Source: Bryobacterales bacterium (lineage in GTDB: Bacteria > Acidobacteriota > Terriglobia > Bryobacterales > Bryobacteraceae). Taken from it: DNA of 5,475 nucleotides. The position numbers and the translations under genes are program-made. The notes beneath the pieces were generated by a model, which ran no database searches, was not told where the DNA came from, and saw only the letters and a list, made by a program, of their open reading frames with translations. This document shows, piece after piece, positions 1 to 5,475 of the stretch (within the stretch, counting starts at the first letter, position 1; each line of letters begins with the position of its first letter). The stretch covers positions 5,382 through 10,856 of the forward strand of contig PLRZ01000174.1 in assembly GCA_003164075.1 (NCBI GenBank). The letters are read 5' to 3'.

Positions 1-98
1 GCTTTGTGACGCTTTGTTGTTTTTCGTTCGAACCCGCCGGACTCGCGTTGACCGCTGTGACCTGTGCCTGGAGCAGACGATGTTGGTTCTAAAACGAG

Positions 99-104
99 TA
101 TAAT
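99..104 (+). promoter_or_regulatory. Perfect -10 box (TATAAT) for the protease gene
   Basis: TATAAT is a six-of-six match to the sigma-70 -10 consensus, in an AT-rich patch of an otherwise GC-rich leader. It ends 9 nt before the ATG at 114, so transcription would begin at about 110-114, at or just before the start codon. No convincing -35 hexamer lies 16-18 nt upstream, and there is no TG extension. No AG-rich ribosome-binding sequence lies between the box and the ATG. Together these suggest a leaderless or near-leaderless mRNA. This is inference from spacing only. Confidence 0.5.
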
Positions 105-113
105 CTTACCACC

Positions 114-1601
114 ATGGATGACGATCAGCCACCAGACCGGCGCGCACCCGATGCGAAGCCCTACGAAAGGCGGCGTTTCGACCCGGAGAACCTAGTCAGG
201 TCGGTCATCGCCACGCCCCTGCTGCGGGACATTGAAATGGCGCCGGCGGAATTGCGTTGGGTCATCATCGACGTCAACCTGCGGCACAGCGAAGGCAGGC
301 AGGGCGCCAAGAATACGATATACAAACTGGTGGAAGATGCCCTTCGCGAGGCCGGCGATGCCAACTCCGATCAGAAGGTGAACCGCTCCAAGAGCGATGC
401 CAGCCAGCAATACGTCTACGCCCGCTTACAGGGAAACATCATTCGCAGCATAGTCGCGCGCGACCAACGGAATTCCACTCGCGCGATCTTTCACATCTGG
501 CCCGACTTTATTGTAAGTGCGCAAATCTGGAAATCCGTGGCCACAGTCAAGGCCGACGCTTGTCGCCGGGCCTTCGCCACCACCGGCAAGGGAATTGTCT
601 GGGCGGTGCTCGATTCCGGCATCGACGGCAAACACCCGCACTTTGACAAGCATGCGAATTTGAGAGACCTGCCGGCGCCGGTGACGCACATGGATTTCAC
701 GGCAGACCCGCCGGCGCGGCAGGATGTGCCTATGGACGATTACGGGCACGGCACGCACGTGGCTGGCATCATCGCCGGCGAACTGGAAGCCACTTCGCCC
801 ACCCCGCCGATTGCCATCGTCCGCGAGCGCGACGAGACCGGCAAGATCACTTACCTGCAGGATAAGACCGTCGGCAGCGTCGTCGCCCTCGCTCCGGAGT
901 GCAAACTGGTAAGCTTCAAGGTGCTGGATCGCACCGGACAGGGGCCCATCAGCAACGTCATCGCTGCCCTCGACAAGATTCAGGAGATTAACGGATTTGG
1001 CCGGGAGATCGTCATCCACGGTGTGAACTTGAGCGTAGGATACGATTTCGACGCCGAGTGGTTCGCCTGTGGGCAGAGCCCCGTTTGCATTGAAGTGAAT
1101 AGGCTGGTGAAGTCCGGCGTCTGCGTGGTGATTGCCGCCGGAAACACTGGACGTGGGTTCGCCCTTACCATAAACGATCCGGGCAACGCGGAAGAGGCCA
1201 TCACGGTCGGCGCCACCCACCGGGACATGCCGCACACCTATGGCGTCTCCTACTTCTCATCGAAGGGTCCCACGGGGGACGGGCGCCGGAAGCCCGACCT
1301 GCTGGCTCCTGGAGAAAGGATCGTTTCCTGCGGCGCGGGGCCCGACCTCAATACACATAAAATCAAGGCAGGCCTCGATGGTGACGGCGGTGCATACTAC
1401 ATCGAGCGCAGTGGAACCAGCCAGGCTACGCCCCACGTCTCCGGCGTTATCGCGGGGATCCTCTCGGTGAGAGCCGAATTCATCGGGCGGCCGCAGGAGA
1501 TCAAGAAGTTGTTGATGGAAAACGCCATTGACCTGGGCCGGGATGGCGCGGCTCAGGGGCGCGGCTTGGTGGACATGCTGCGCGCCATTCAAGCCATTTG
1601 A
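114..1601 (+). CDS. Subtilisin-like S8 family serine peptidase with I9-like N-terminal region, no signal peptide
   Basis: Endopeptidase of the subtilase family, 495 residues. The catalytic residues are readable: Asp167 in AVLDSGID, His212 in GHGTHVAG, oxyanion-hole Asn344 in AAGN, and Ser436 in GTSQATPHVSG. The peptidase domain spans about residues 145-490. A charged insertion of roughly 25-30 residues follows the His motif (about 224-255). Cys319, Cys325 and Cys337 cluster before the oxyanion strand. Residues 47-131 show a strand-helix-strand-helix-strand order (WVIIDVNL, a helix around 66-80, YVYARL, a helix around 108-117, AIFHIWPD), as expected of an I9-type prodomain that folds and inhibits its protease. 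The N-terminus is acidic and polar with no signal peptide, so a cytoplasmic or non-classically exported enzyme is implied. The ATG is the first possible start, because an in-frame TAA lies at 90-92 with no other start between. It has no Shine-Dalgarno sequence and follows a -10 box closely. Substrate unknown. The family call is very secure; the prodomain is inferred. Confidence 0.95.
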   Translation: MDDDQPPDRRAPDAKPYERRRFDPENLVRSVIATPLLRDIEMAPAELRWVIIDVNLRHSEGRQGAKNTIYKLVEDALREAGDANSDQKVNRSKSDASQQYVYARLQGNIIRSIVARDQRNSTRAIFHIWPDFIVSAQIWKSVATVKADACRRAFATTGKGIVWAVLDSGIDGKHPHFDKHANLRDLPAPVTHMDFTADPPARQDVPMDDYGHGTHVAGIIAGELEATSPTPPIAIVRERDETGKITYLQDKTVGSVVALAPECKLVSFKVLDRTGQGPISNVIAALDKIQEINGFGREIVIHGVNLSVGYDFDAEWFACGQSPVCIEVNRLVKSGVCVVIAAGNTGRGFALTINDPGNAEEAITVGATHRDMPHTYGVSYFSSKGPTGDGRRKPDLLAPGERIVSCGAGPDLNTHKIKAGLDGDGGAYYIERSGTSQATPHVSGVIAGILSVRAEFIGRPQEIKKLLMENAIDLGRDGAAQGRGLVDMLRAIQAI

Positions 1602-1606
1602 GAGGT
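1601..1606 (+). promoter_or_regulatory. Ribosome-binding site (AGAGGT) that selects the ATG at 1610
   Basis: AGAGG lies 4 nt before the ATG at 1610, beginning on the last base of the protease stop codon. An in-frame TTG at 1598 overlaps that stop codon (TTGA) and would add four residues, but nothing AG-rich precedes it. The ATG is therefore preferred. The spacing is short but workable. Confidence 0.55.
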
Positions 1607-1609
1607 GCC

Positions 1610-2998
1610 ATGAACGGCTTTTCTTTTCCTTTTCCGTTCTTTCCGGTTCAATTCACCAAGGACGGTTTCCTGTTTCAGCAGTCGGATTCCGACGCGCTCA
1701 TGCGCGGCATCCAGGCCGGTGTGACCGATCTGTTTGTGATGTCGCACGGATGGAACAACAACATGGATGATGCGCAGGGCCTGTATAGCGGCCTGTCCAC
1801 GCAATTGGCCGCGCAGATTGCGGCCGCCGCTCCGCTCAAAGGTCGGACTTTTGCGATCTGCGGCGTGCTGTGGCCCTCCAAGCAGTTTGACGAGCGCGAC
1901 CTGATCCCGGGCGGCGCCGCATCCTTGAACGATGCCGTGACCGAAGACGGGATGCGCGCGCGGGTGAGCAGTCTGGCGGACCTGATCCAGGCCCGGGGCT
2001 GGCCGATGGAAGCGCCCGACAACGCGGCTCAGAGCAAGCTCGATGCCGTGATGCAATCGGTTGACGACTGGGCGGACGACCCGGGCGTCCGCAACTTCGT
2101 GGTCACCAGCATCCGCGAACTCCTGCCGCAGAGTAGCGCCGATGCCGAGGACGCCTCGGGCCGGTTCTTCGCCCTGACGCCGGAATTGCTGCTGGAGAAT
2201 CTCTCGCGCACCCTGAATCCGCCGCTGAACCTGACTTCCGGAACTAACGCGTCCTCCGTCGATCCATATGCCGGCGGTTCGGCGAGCGGCCTAGGCGGCG
2301 CGGCTAGCTTTCGCGACGTGCTGGGCGGCGTGCAAGCGTCCTTGCTTCACTTCCTGAATTTCACGACGTACTACCTGATGAAAGCGCGCGCCGGAGACGT
2401 GGGCGTTAAAGGCGTTGCGCCGCTGATCCAGGCTGTGCGCGGCGCGCATCCCGGCTTGAGGATGCACCTGATTGGCCACAGCTTCGGCTGCCGTTTGGCC
2501 ACCGCGGCCGTCAACGCGCTGCCGGACAGCGGCCAACTGCGTCCCAACACCATGACTCTGTTGCAGGGAGCTTTCTCTCATAACGGGTTCGCGGAAAAGT
2601 TCGATGACGTGAATGACGGCGCCTTCCGGCCGGTGGTGGCGCGGAAAAAGGTGCGCGGGCCGATTCTGATCACCCACACCCGCAACGACAAGGCTGTGGG
2701 AGTTGCCTATCCCATCGCTTCGCGCATTGCCGGGCAAACAGCGGCCGCATTGGGCGACGAAAACGATATCTACGGAGGGCTGGGAAGCAACGGCGCGCAG
2801 AACCAGACCACCACGCCGGAGCGTGTGGTGGGAACCTTGCTCGATGTGGGTGGCAGCTATCCGTTCGCCGGTGGCGCGACCTCCAGCCGACCCTACAACC
2901 TGCTCGCCGACGCGTTCATTGCAGGCCACTCCGACATCGTGAAGCCGCAGGTGGCGTATGCCGTGGCAGTGGCGTTGGCCACTCCGGACGCGGCCTGA
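1610..2998 (+). CDS. Alpha/beta hydrolase (putative esterase/lipase-type), conserved-hypothetical type
   Basis: Predicted serine hydrolase of the alpha/beta-hydrolase fold, 462 residues. The oxyanion-loop strand is LFVMSHGWNNN (41-51), the nucleophile elbow is LIGHSFG with Ser291, and the acid is most likely Asp360 in ITHTRND, at the end of a hydrophobic strand. His440 in IAGHSDI sits at the expected C-terminal position. The HG motif and the nucleophile are about 240 residues apart, against roughly 70-80 in a minimal fold. A large insertion (about 90-235, ending in a Gly/Ser-rich stretch) therefore probably forms a lid or extra domain. The N-terminus is rich in Phe and Pro (FSFPFPFFP) but lacks a basic region and a cleavage site, so it is not a signal peptide. 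The gene starts 8 nt after the protease stop and is probably co-transcribed with it. The substrate cannot be read from sequence; an acyl ester is the default guess, and peptidase or thioesterase activity is possible. Confidence 0.8.
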   Translation: MNGFSFPFPFFPVQFTKDGFLFQQSDSDALMRGIQAGVTDLFVMSHGWNNNMDDAQGLYSGLSTQLAAQIAAAAPLKGRTFAICGVLWPSKQFDERDLIPGGAASLNDAVTEDGMRARVSSLADLIQARGWPMEAPDNAAQSKLDAVMQSVDDWADDPGVRNFVVTSIRELLPQSSADAEDASGRFFALTPELLLENLSRTLNPPLNLTSGTNASSVDPYAGGSASGLGGAASFRDVLGGVQASLLHFLNFTTYYLMKARAGDVGVKGVAPLIQAVRGAHPGLRMHLIGHSFGCRLATAAVNALPDSGQLRPNTMTLLQGAFSHNGFAEKFDDVNDGAFRPVVARKKVRGPILITHTRNDKAVGVAYPIASRIAGQTAAALGDENDIYGGLGSNGAQNQTTTPERVVGTLLDVGGSYPFAGGATSSRPYNLLADAFIAGHSDIVKPQVAYAVAVALATPDAA

Positions 2999-3014
2999 GG
3001 CTGCGCTCTTTTCT
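2989..3014 (+). terminator. Weak intrinsic-terminator-like hairpin at the end of the hydrolase gene
   Basis: Bases 2989-2995 (CGCGGCC) can pair with 2999-3005 (GGCTGCG) through seven pairs, one of them G-U. The loop is the TGA stop codon itself. The T-rich run CTCTTTTCT (3006-3014) follows directly. The stem is GC-rich, but the triloop is tight and the T tract is broken by C residues, so termination would probably be partial. If real, it separates the protease/hydrolase pair from the phosphoesterase/barrel pair. Confidence 0.35.
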
Positions 3015-3048
3015 CCGGGATGAAACTTCCGGCGCTGCTGTATCACTG

Positions 3049-3073
3049 TATAAATGCAACTTTGATATAGAAT
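3049..3073 (+). promoter_or_regulatory. AT-rich promoter-like patch upstream of the phosphoesterase gene
   Basis: The 97-nt gap before the phosphoesterase is the only sizeable intergenic space inside the window, and it contains an abrupt AT-rich island. Two hexamers match five of six -10 consensus bases: TATAAA (3049-3054) and TAGAAT (3068-3073). No good -35 box lies 16-18 nt upstream of either one. It is a plausible secondary promoter for the downstream pair, supported only by composition and these two hexamers. Confidence 0.35.
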
Positions 3074-3081
3074 TGTCCAGC

Positions 3082-3088
3082 AAAGGAG
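3082..3088 (+). promoter_or_regulatory. Strong ribosome-binding site (AAAGGAG) for the phosphoesterase
   Basis: AAAGGAG is a near-complete Shine-Dalgarno sequence with a 7-nt spacer to the ATG at 3096. It fixes the start codon. This matters because it shows that the protein begins without a signal peptide, rather than having one lost to a mis-called start. Confidence 0.85.
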
Positions 3089-3095
3089 CCACTTA

Positions 3096-4556
3096 ATGCC
3101 CCAACCCGGAATCGACCGGCTCAAGCACATCGTGGTGTTGATGATGGAGAACCGTTCCTTCGACCATATGCTCGGGTACATGATGGCGCAAGATGACCGG
3201 ATCGACGGAGTGGACGGCACCCAAACGAACCCCGACACCACCGGCGCGCTGGTACCGGTACAACCCTTGGCGCAATATCAAAGCCAACTCCAGCCCGATC
3301 CGGGGCACCACTATCCGGACGTGGACCTGCAGATTTTCGGCGATCCCCGCGCTGCCGATCCCAACATGCAAGGCTTCATCAAGGCCTACTACCAGAAGCA
3401 GAAGGACGTTCCGCATTCGCACAACATTATGAACTGCTTCCCTCCGGAGAAGGTCCCGGTGATTACTACGCTCGCCTCGAATTTCCTGGTATTCAACCGC
3501 TGGTTCTCCTCGCTTCCTGGACCGACGATTCCCAACCGCGCCTTCGCGCATTTCGGCACCTCGTTCGGGAAGACCGACATGGACTTGTTCTATCTCGGCC
3601 AAAAATATAAGACGATTTACGAGCGCATGGTCGCCGAGAACCACACCGCCAAGATCTATTATTACGATCCGCCCAGCGCCACCCTTGGCATGGCTTTCAT
3701 ACTCAAGGACCAGCCGGCGCTTTTCGGCCAGTTCGACCAGTTCCAGGCCGACTGCGCCTCGGGCAACCTTCCCGACTACAGCTTCATCGAACCGAACTAC
3801 ACTGACCATAGCGTCGGCGCCGGCACTGTGCCGGCCGCCGACCAGCATCCCGATCACAATGTACTGGCCGGAGAAGAGTTCATCGCCTCGGTCTACATGT
3901 CCATCCTCAACAATCAGGACCTTTGGAACAGCACCTTGCTGCTGATCGTTTACGACGAGCACGGCGGCATTTACGATCACGTCAAGCCGCCGCCCTGCAC
4001 GCCGGATGAATTCACGGATGCGCAAACCGGGTTCAAATTCGACCGCCTCGGGATTCGTGTTCCCGCCATCCTGATCTCACCCTGGATTCCAAAAGGCCGG
4101 GTGGTACCCGACCCCGCTGTGGATGCCGCGCCTATGGTTTTCGATCATGCCTCGATTCCGGCCACCGTGACCGCGCGCTTCGGCCTCGATACCACGCATC
4201 GCTCTCCGCGCGAGGCTGCTGCCGCCACTTTCCTTGAGTTCCTGACGCTCGACCAACCCCGCACGGACTACATCGGATTCCAGCCCAACACCTTTGGCGG
4301 AGCGGCGTCGGTGGACGATAGCCGCGACATCAACGTCGTTCCCACAATGAAGACCCCGGACGGCGCCGCCAATCCAGACCGAGAGTTGTCCCTGTTACTT
4401 CAGGACCATGTCAAAGCCATGCGCGAAGTGGAACTCACACTGCCCCCGGACCAGCAGACTGGCATCAACGTCTCACTGATCGGGACTGAGGCCAAGGCTA
4501 GCGACTATGTGGCACAGGTCATGGCGAGGTTGCTGCCCAAGGCTGCGGACAAATAA
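3096..4556 (+). CDS. Phospholipase C / acid phosphatase-type phosphoesterase (PF04185-like), no signal peptide
   Basis: Metal-dependent phosphoesterase of the superfamily that includes bacterial PlcH-type non-specific phospholipase C, plant NPC enzymes and AcpA acid phosphatase. It is 486 residues long. Visible motifs, in order, are: MMENRSFDHMLG (16-27), with metal-ligand candidates Glu18 and Asn19; GPTIPNR (142-148), where Thr144 aligns with the family's Thr/Ser nucleophile; HPDHNVLAGEEFI (251-263), with His251; and VYDEHGGIYDHV (285-296), with Asp287, Glu288 and His289. The active site looks complete. PlcH-type enzymes are usually about 700 residues with C-terminal repeat domains. This protein is short and ends in about 90 residues without recognisable features, closer to NPC or AcpA. 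PlcH-type enzymes normally carry a Tat signal; here the catalytic core begins almost at residue 1 behind a strong ribosome-binding site. It probably cleaves phospholipid head groups or phosphomonoesters. The next gene follows after 11 nt, so the two are likely co-translated. Confidence 0.93.
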   Translation: MPQPGIDRLKHIVVLMMENRSFDHMLGYMMAQDDRIDGVDGTQTNPDTTGALVPVQPLAQYQSQLQPDPGHHYPDVDLQIFGDPRAADPNMQGFIKAYYQKQKDVPHSHNIMNCFPPEKVPVITTLASNFLVFNRWFSSLPGPTIPNRAFAHFGTSFGKTDMDLFYLGQKYKTIYERMVAENHTAKIYYYDPPSATLGMAFILKDQPALFGQFDQFQADCASGNLPDYSFIEPNYTDHSVGAGTVPAADQHPDHNVLAGEEFIASVYMSILNNQDLWNSTLLLIVYDEHGGIYDHVKPPPCTPDEFTDAQTGFKFDRLGIRVPAILISPWIPKGRVVPDPAVDAAPMVFDHASIPATVTARFGLDTTHRSPREAAAATFLEFLTLDQPRTDYIGFQPNTFGGAASVDDSRDINVVPTMKTPDGAANPDRELSLLLQDHVKAMREVELTLPPDQQTGINVSLIGTEAKASDYVAQVMARLLPKAADK

Positions 4557-4560
4557 GGAG
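4555..4560 (+). promoter_or_regulatory. Ribosome-binding site (AAGGAG) overlapping the phosphoesterase stop codon
   Basis: AAGGAG begins inside the TAA stop of the phosphoesterase and sits 7 nt before a GTG at 4568. This is ideal Shine-Dalgarno spacing. It identifies the GTG as the start of the downstream gene and suggests translational coupling between the two. Confidence 0.85.
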
Positions 4561-4567
4561 AAAAAGC

Positions 4568-5475
4568 GTGCCACGAATCTACCCGATTTCGTTCCTTTTG
4601 GTCGCGTGCGCGGCGGCGGCCCTCACCCAGGAAGTCCCCAACAGCTCCGAGGGCAGCCTGCAGTCGGATCTCCGCAAGGAAGGCCAGCAATTCCACGAAG
4701 ACTGTATCTCCGCGGACAAGAAGCTTTTCAGTTGTCTTACGGACCTTGTGCACGGGAGCCCCTTCCACCTCACTGGCGGCAATTTCCCGCCGGGTAATGG
4801 TTTTGGCGCCGGGCCCGCGTTTGGATGGGAGCACAACCTCAACGAGTCCTGGCGGTCTGCCACCAACGTGGAGGCCATGGCATCCTCTAACCAATCATGG
4901 ATGGCTGGTTTCAACTTCCGCGCGATTAAAGTGTCCGATGATCCTCTAAAGCCGATCTTCCATCGTCCAGTCAAAGGAACCGCCCAGAAAGTGGAACTGC
5001 AGCACGATCCGGAATGGAATCTTCATGCCGAGGTGATTTCGCTGAACAAACTCAGTTACTACGGTATCGGCCCGTCCACCTCCCGCCAGAGCCTGGCCCT
5101 ATATGGCATGCGCGAAATGACGATTGGGGGAAACGTCAATCATCCCATCAAGAATTCGGGGTTTGCAGTATCCGGCGATCTCGGCGTCCGGTTGTTCTCG
5201 TTGCGTGGACGCGAAGGGGACACCAATCCCTCCATCGAACAACTGTATACGAGCGTTACCGCCCCAGGCCTGGACCAGCAAAAAGGTTTCTTCCAACCGA
5301 GTGAGGGAATCCGGTTCGACCGCGATCTGTCTAGCTATTTCATTTTGAACTACTCCGCGACCCTGCAGGAGTTCGCGGGCGCCTCATCGGATTCCTTTGA
5401 GCGGTTGAGCCTGGATTTCTCGCATACTATCCCGCTGTACAGGTGGGAAAAGTCGGCGCCGCCGCCCAAGCCCGC
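4568..5475 (+). CDS. Outer-membrane beta-barrel protein, surface-antigen (D15/Omp85 C-terminal)-like; 3' end outside the window
   Basis: Reading frame open from the GTG at 4568 to the right edge (302 codons plus two bases), with no stop. The N-terminus has one Arg, then a hydrophobic stretch (IYPISFLLVACAAAAL), then QEVP, which is a Sec signal peptide with probable cleavage around residues 18-21. LVAC (11-14) also matches a lipobox, but the hydrophobic run continues past the Cys and the region before it is short, so lipoprotein processing is the less likely option. Cys46 and Cys56 could form a periplasmic disulfide. From about residue 75, alternating aromatic/polar segments separated by Gly/Asn turns look like antiparallel barrel strands (GFGAGPAFGW, SWMAGFNFRAI, LSYYGIGPSTSR, GFAVSGDLGVRLF, SSYFILNYSATLQEF). 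YYGIGP and NPSIEQLY resemble surface-antigen-type barrels I associate with Acidobacteriota. No POTRA domain is evident before the barrel. Function unknown; transport or export of a neighbour's product is only a guess. Confidence 0.75.
   Translation, partial: MPRIYPISFLLVACAAAALTQEVPNSSEGSLQSDLRKEGQQFHEDCISADKKLFSCLTDLVHGSPFHLTGGNFPPGNGFGAGPAFGWEHNLNESWRSATNVEAMASSNQSWMAGFNFRAIKVSDDPLKPIFHRPVKGTAQKVELQHDPEWNLHAEVISLNKLSYYGIGPSTSRQSLALYGMREMTIGGNVNHPIKNSGFAVSGDLGVRLFSLRGREGDTNPSIEQLYTSVTAPGLDQQKGFFQPSEGIRFDRDLSSYFILNYSATLQEFAGASSDSFERLSLDFSHTIPLYRWEKSAPPPKP

Noticed and set aside
22..38. GTTCGAAC resembling a tRNA T-loop, hinting at a tRNA end or attachment site
   Set aside because: The five bases on either side of the loop do not pair as a T-stem on either strand, and no acceptor or anticodon arm is present.
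1..61. Direct repeat GCTTTGT (1-7 and 11-17), TGTGAC twice (5-10 and 56-61), and palindrome GTTCGAAC (26-33) as operator sites
   Set aside because: The units are short and partly low-complexity at the window edge, with irregular spacing to the promoter. They may be chance; no regulator can be named.
1..103. Open frames from the left edge (frame 2 to a TAA at 101-103, frame 3 to a TAA at 90-92) that could be the end of an upstream gene
   Set aside because: Both frames are open over the same short stretch, and neither translation resembles a protein end or shows convincing codon bias. It is too short to support a gene.
111..117. ACCATGG around the first start codon resembling a eukaryotic Kozak context
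   Set aside because: The cluster is plainly bacterial (TATAAT box, Shine-Dalgarno sequences, intergenic gaps of about 10 nt, signal peptide and barrel protein); coincidence.
426..1235. Minus-strand open frame (269 codons) inside the protease gene
   Set aside because: It is fully contained in the subtilase coding region, with no ribosome-binding site or motif of its own; shadow of GC-rich third positions.
2291..3241. Long open frame on the minus strand (316 codons) across the hydrolase end and the phosphoesterase start
   Set aside because: It crosses two well-supported genes and the gap between them. Its translation is rich in Arg, His and Val with no recognisable motif, typical of antisense frames in GC-rich coding DNA.
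3093..4025. Long open frame on the minus strand (310 codons) antisense to the phosphoesterase
   Set aside because: The plus-strand frame holds all the family motifs. The antisense frame is a codon-bias shadow with no credible domain.
4507..5348. Short plus-strand and minus-strand open frames overlapping the barrel gene
   Set aside because: They are broken by stops and lack motifs. The frame from the GTG at 4568 is continuous to the edge, has an ideal ribosome-binding site and encodes a coherent exported barrel protein.

Overview
The window is about 5.5 kb of GC-rich bacterial DNA (roughly 60% G+C by eye). It holds four tightly spaced genes, all on the + strand. The last one runs off the right edge. 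The partial last gene encodes an outer-membrane protein, so the host has an outer membrane. Its motifs (GNGFGAG, NESWR, a YYGIGP segment, NPSIEQLY) resemble proteins I associate with Acidobacteriota. That placement is a low-to-moderate confidence inference from memory, and no phylogenetic marker is present.

Layout. Positions 1-113 are a leader with a perfect TATAAT box just before the first start codon. Positions 114-1601 encode a subtilisin-family (S8) serine protease with an intact Asp-His-Ser triad and an N-terminal extension that looks like an I9-type prodomain. Positions 1610-2998 encode an alpha/beta hydrolase with a readable Ser-Asp-His triad and an unusually long insertion before the nucleophile. 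Positions 2989-3095 hold a weak terminator-like hairpin and an AT-rich promoter-like patch. Positions 3096-4556 encode a phospholipase C/acid phosphatase-type phosphoesterase (PF04185-like). From 4568 to the edge is a Sec-signal-bearing outer-membrane beta-barrel protein related to the surface-antigen (D15/Omp85 C-terminal) type.

How they may work together. The genes fall into two pairs: protease plus alpha/beta hydrolase (8 nt apart), and phosphoesterase plus barrel (11 nt apart, with the Shine-Dalgarno sequence overlapping the upstream stop codon). The three enzymes would attack peptide bonds, ester or acyl bonds, and phosphodiester or phosphomonoester bonds. None has a visible Sec or Tat signal peptide, while the fourth protein does. 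They may be cytoplasmic enzymes, effectors delivered by a non-Sec route, or enzymes whose export involves the barrel protein. The sequence cannot decide between these. No mobile element, CRISPR array, tRNA or rRNA is visible.
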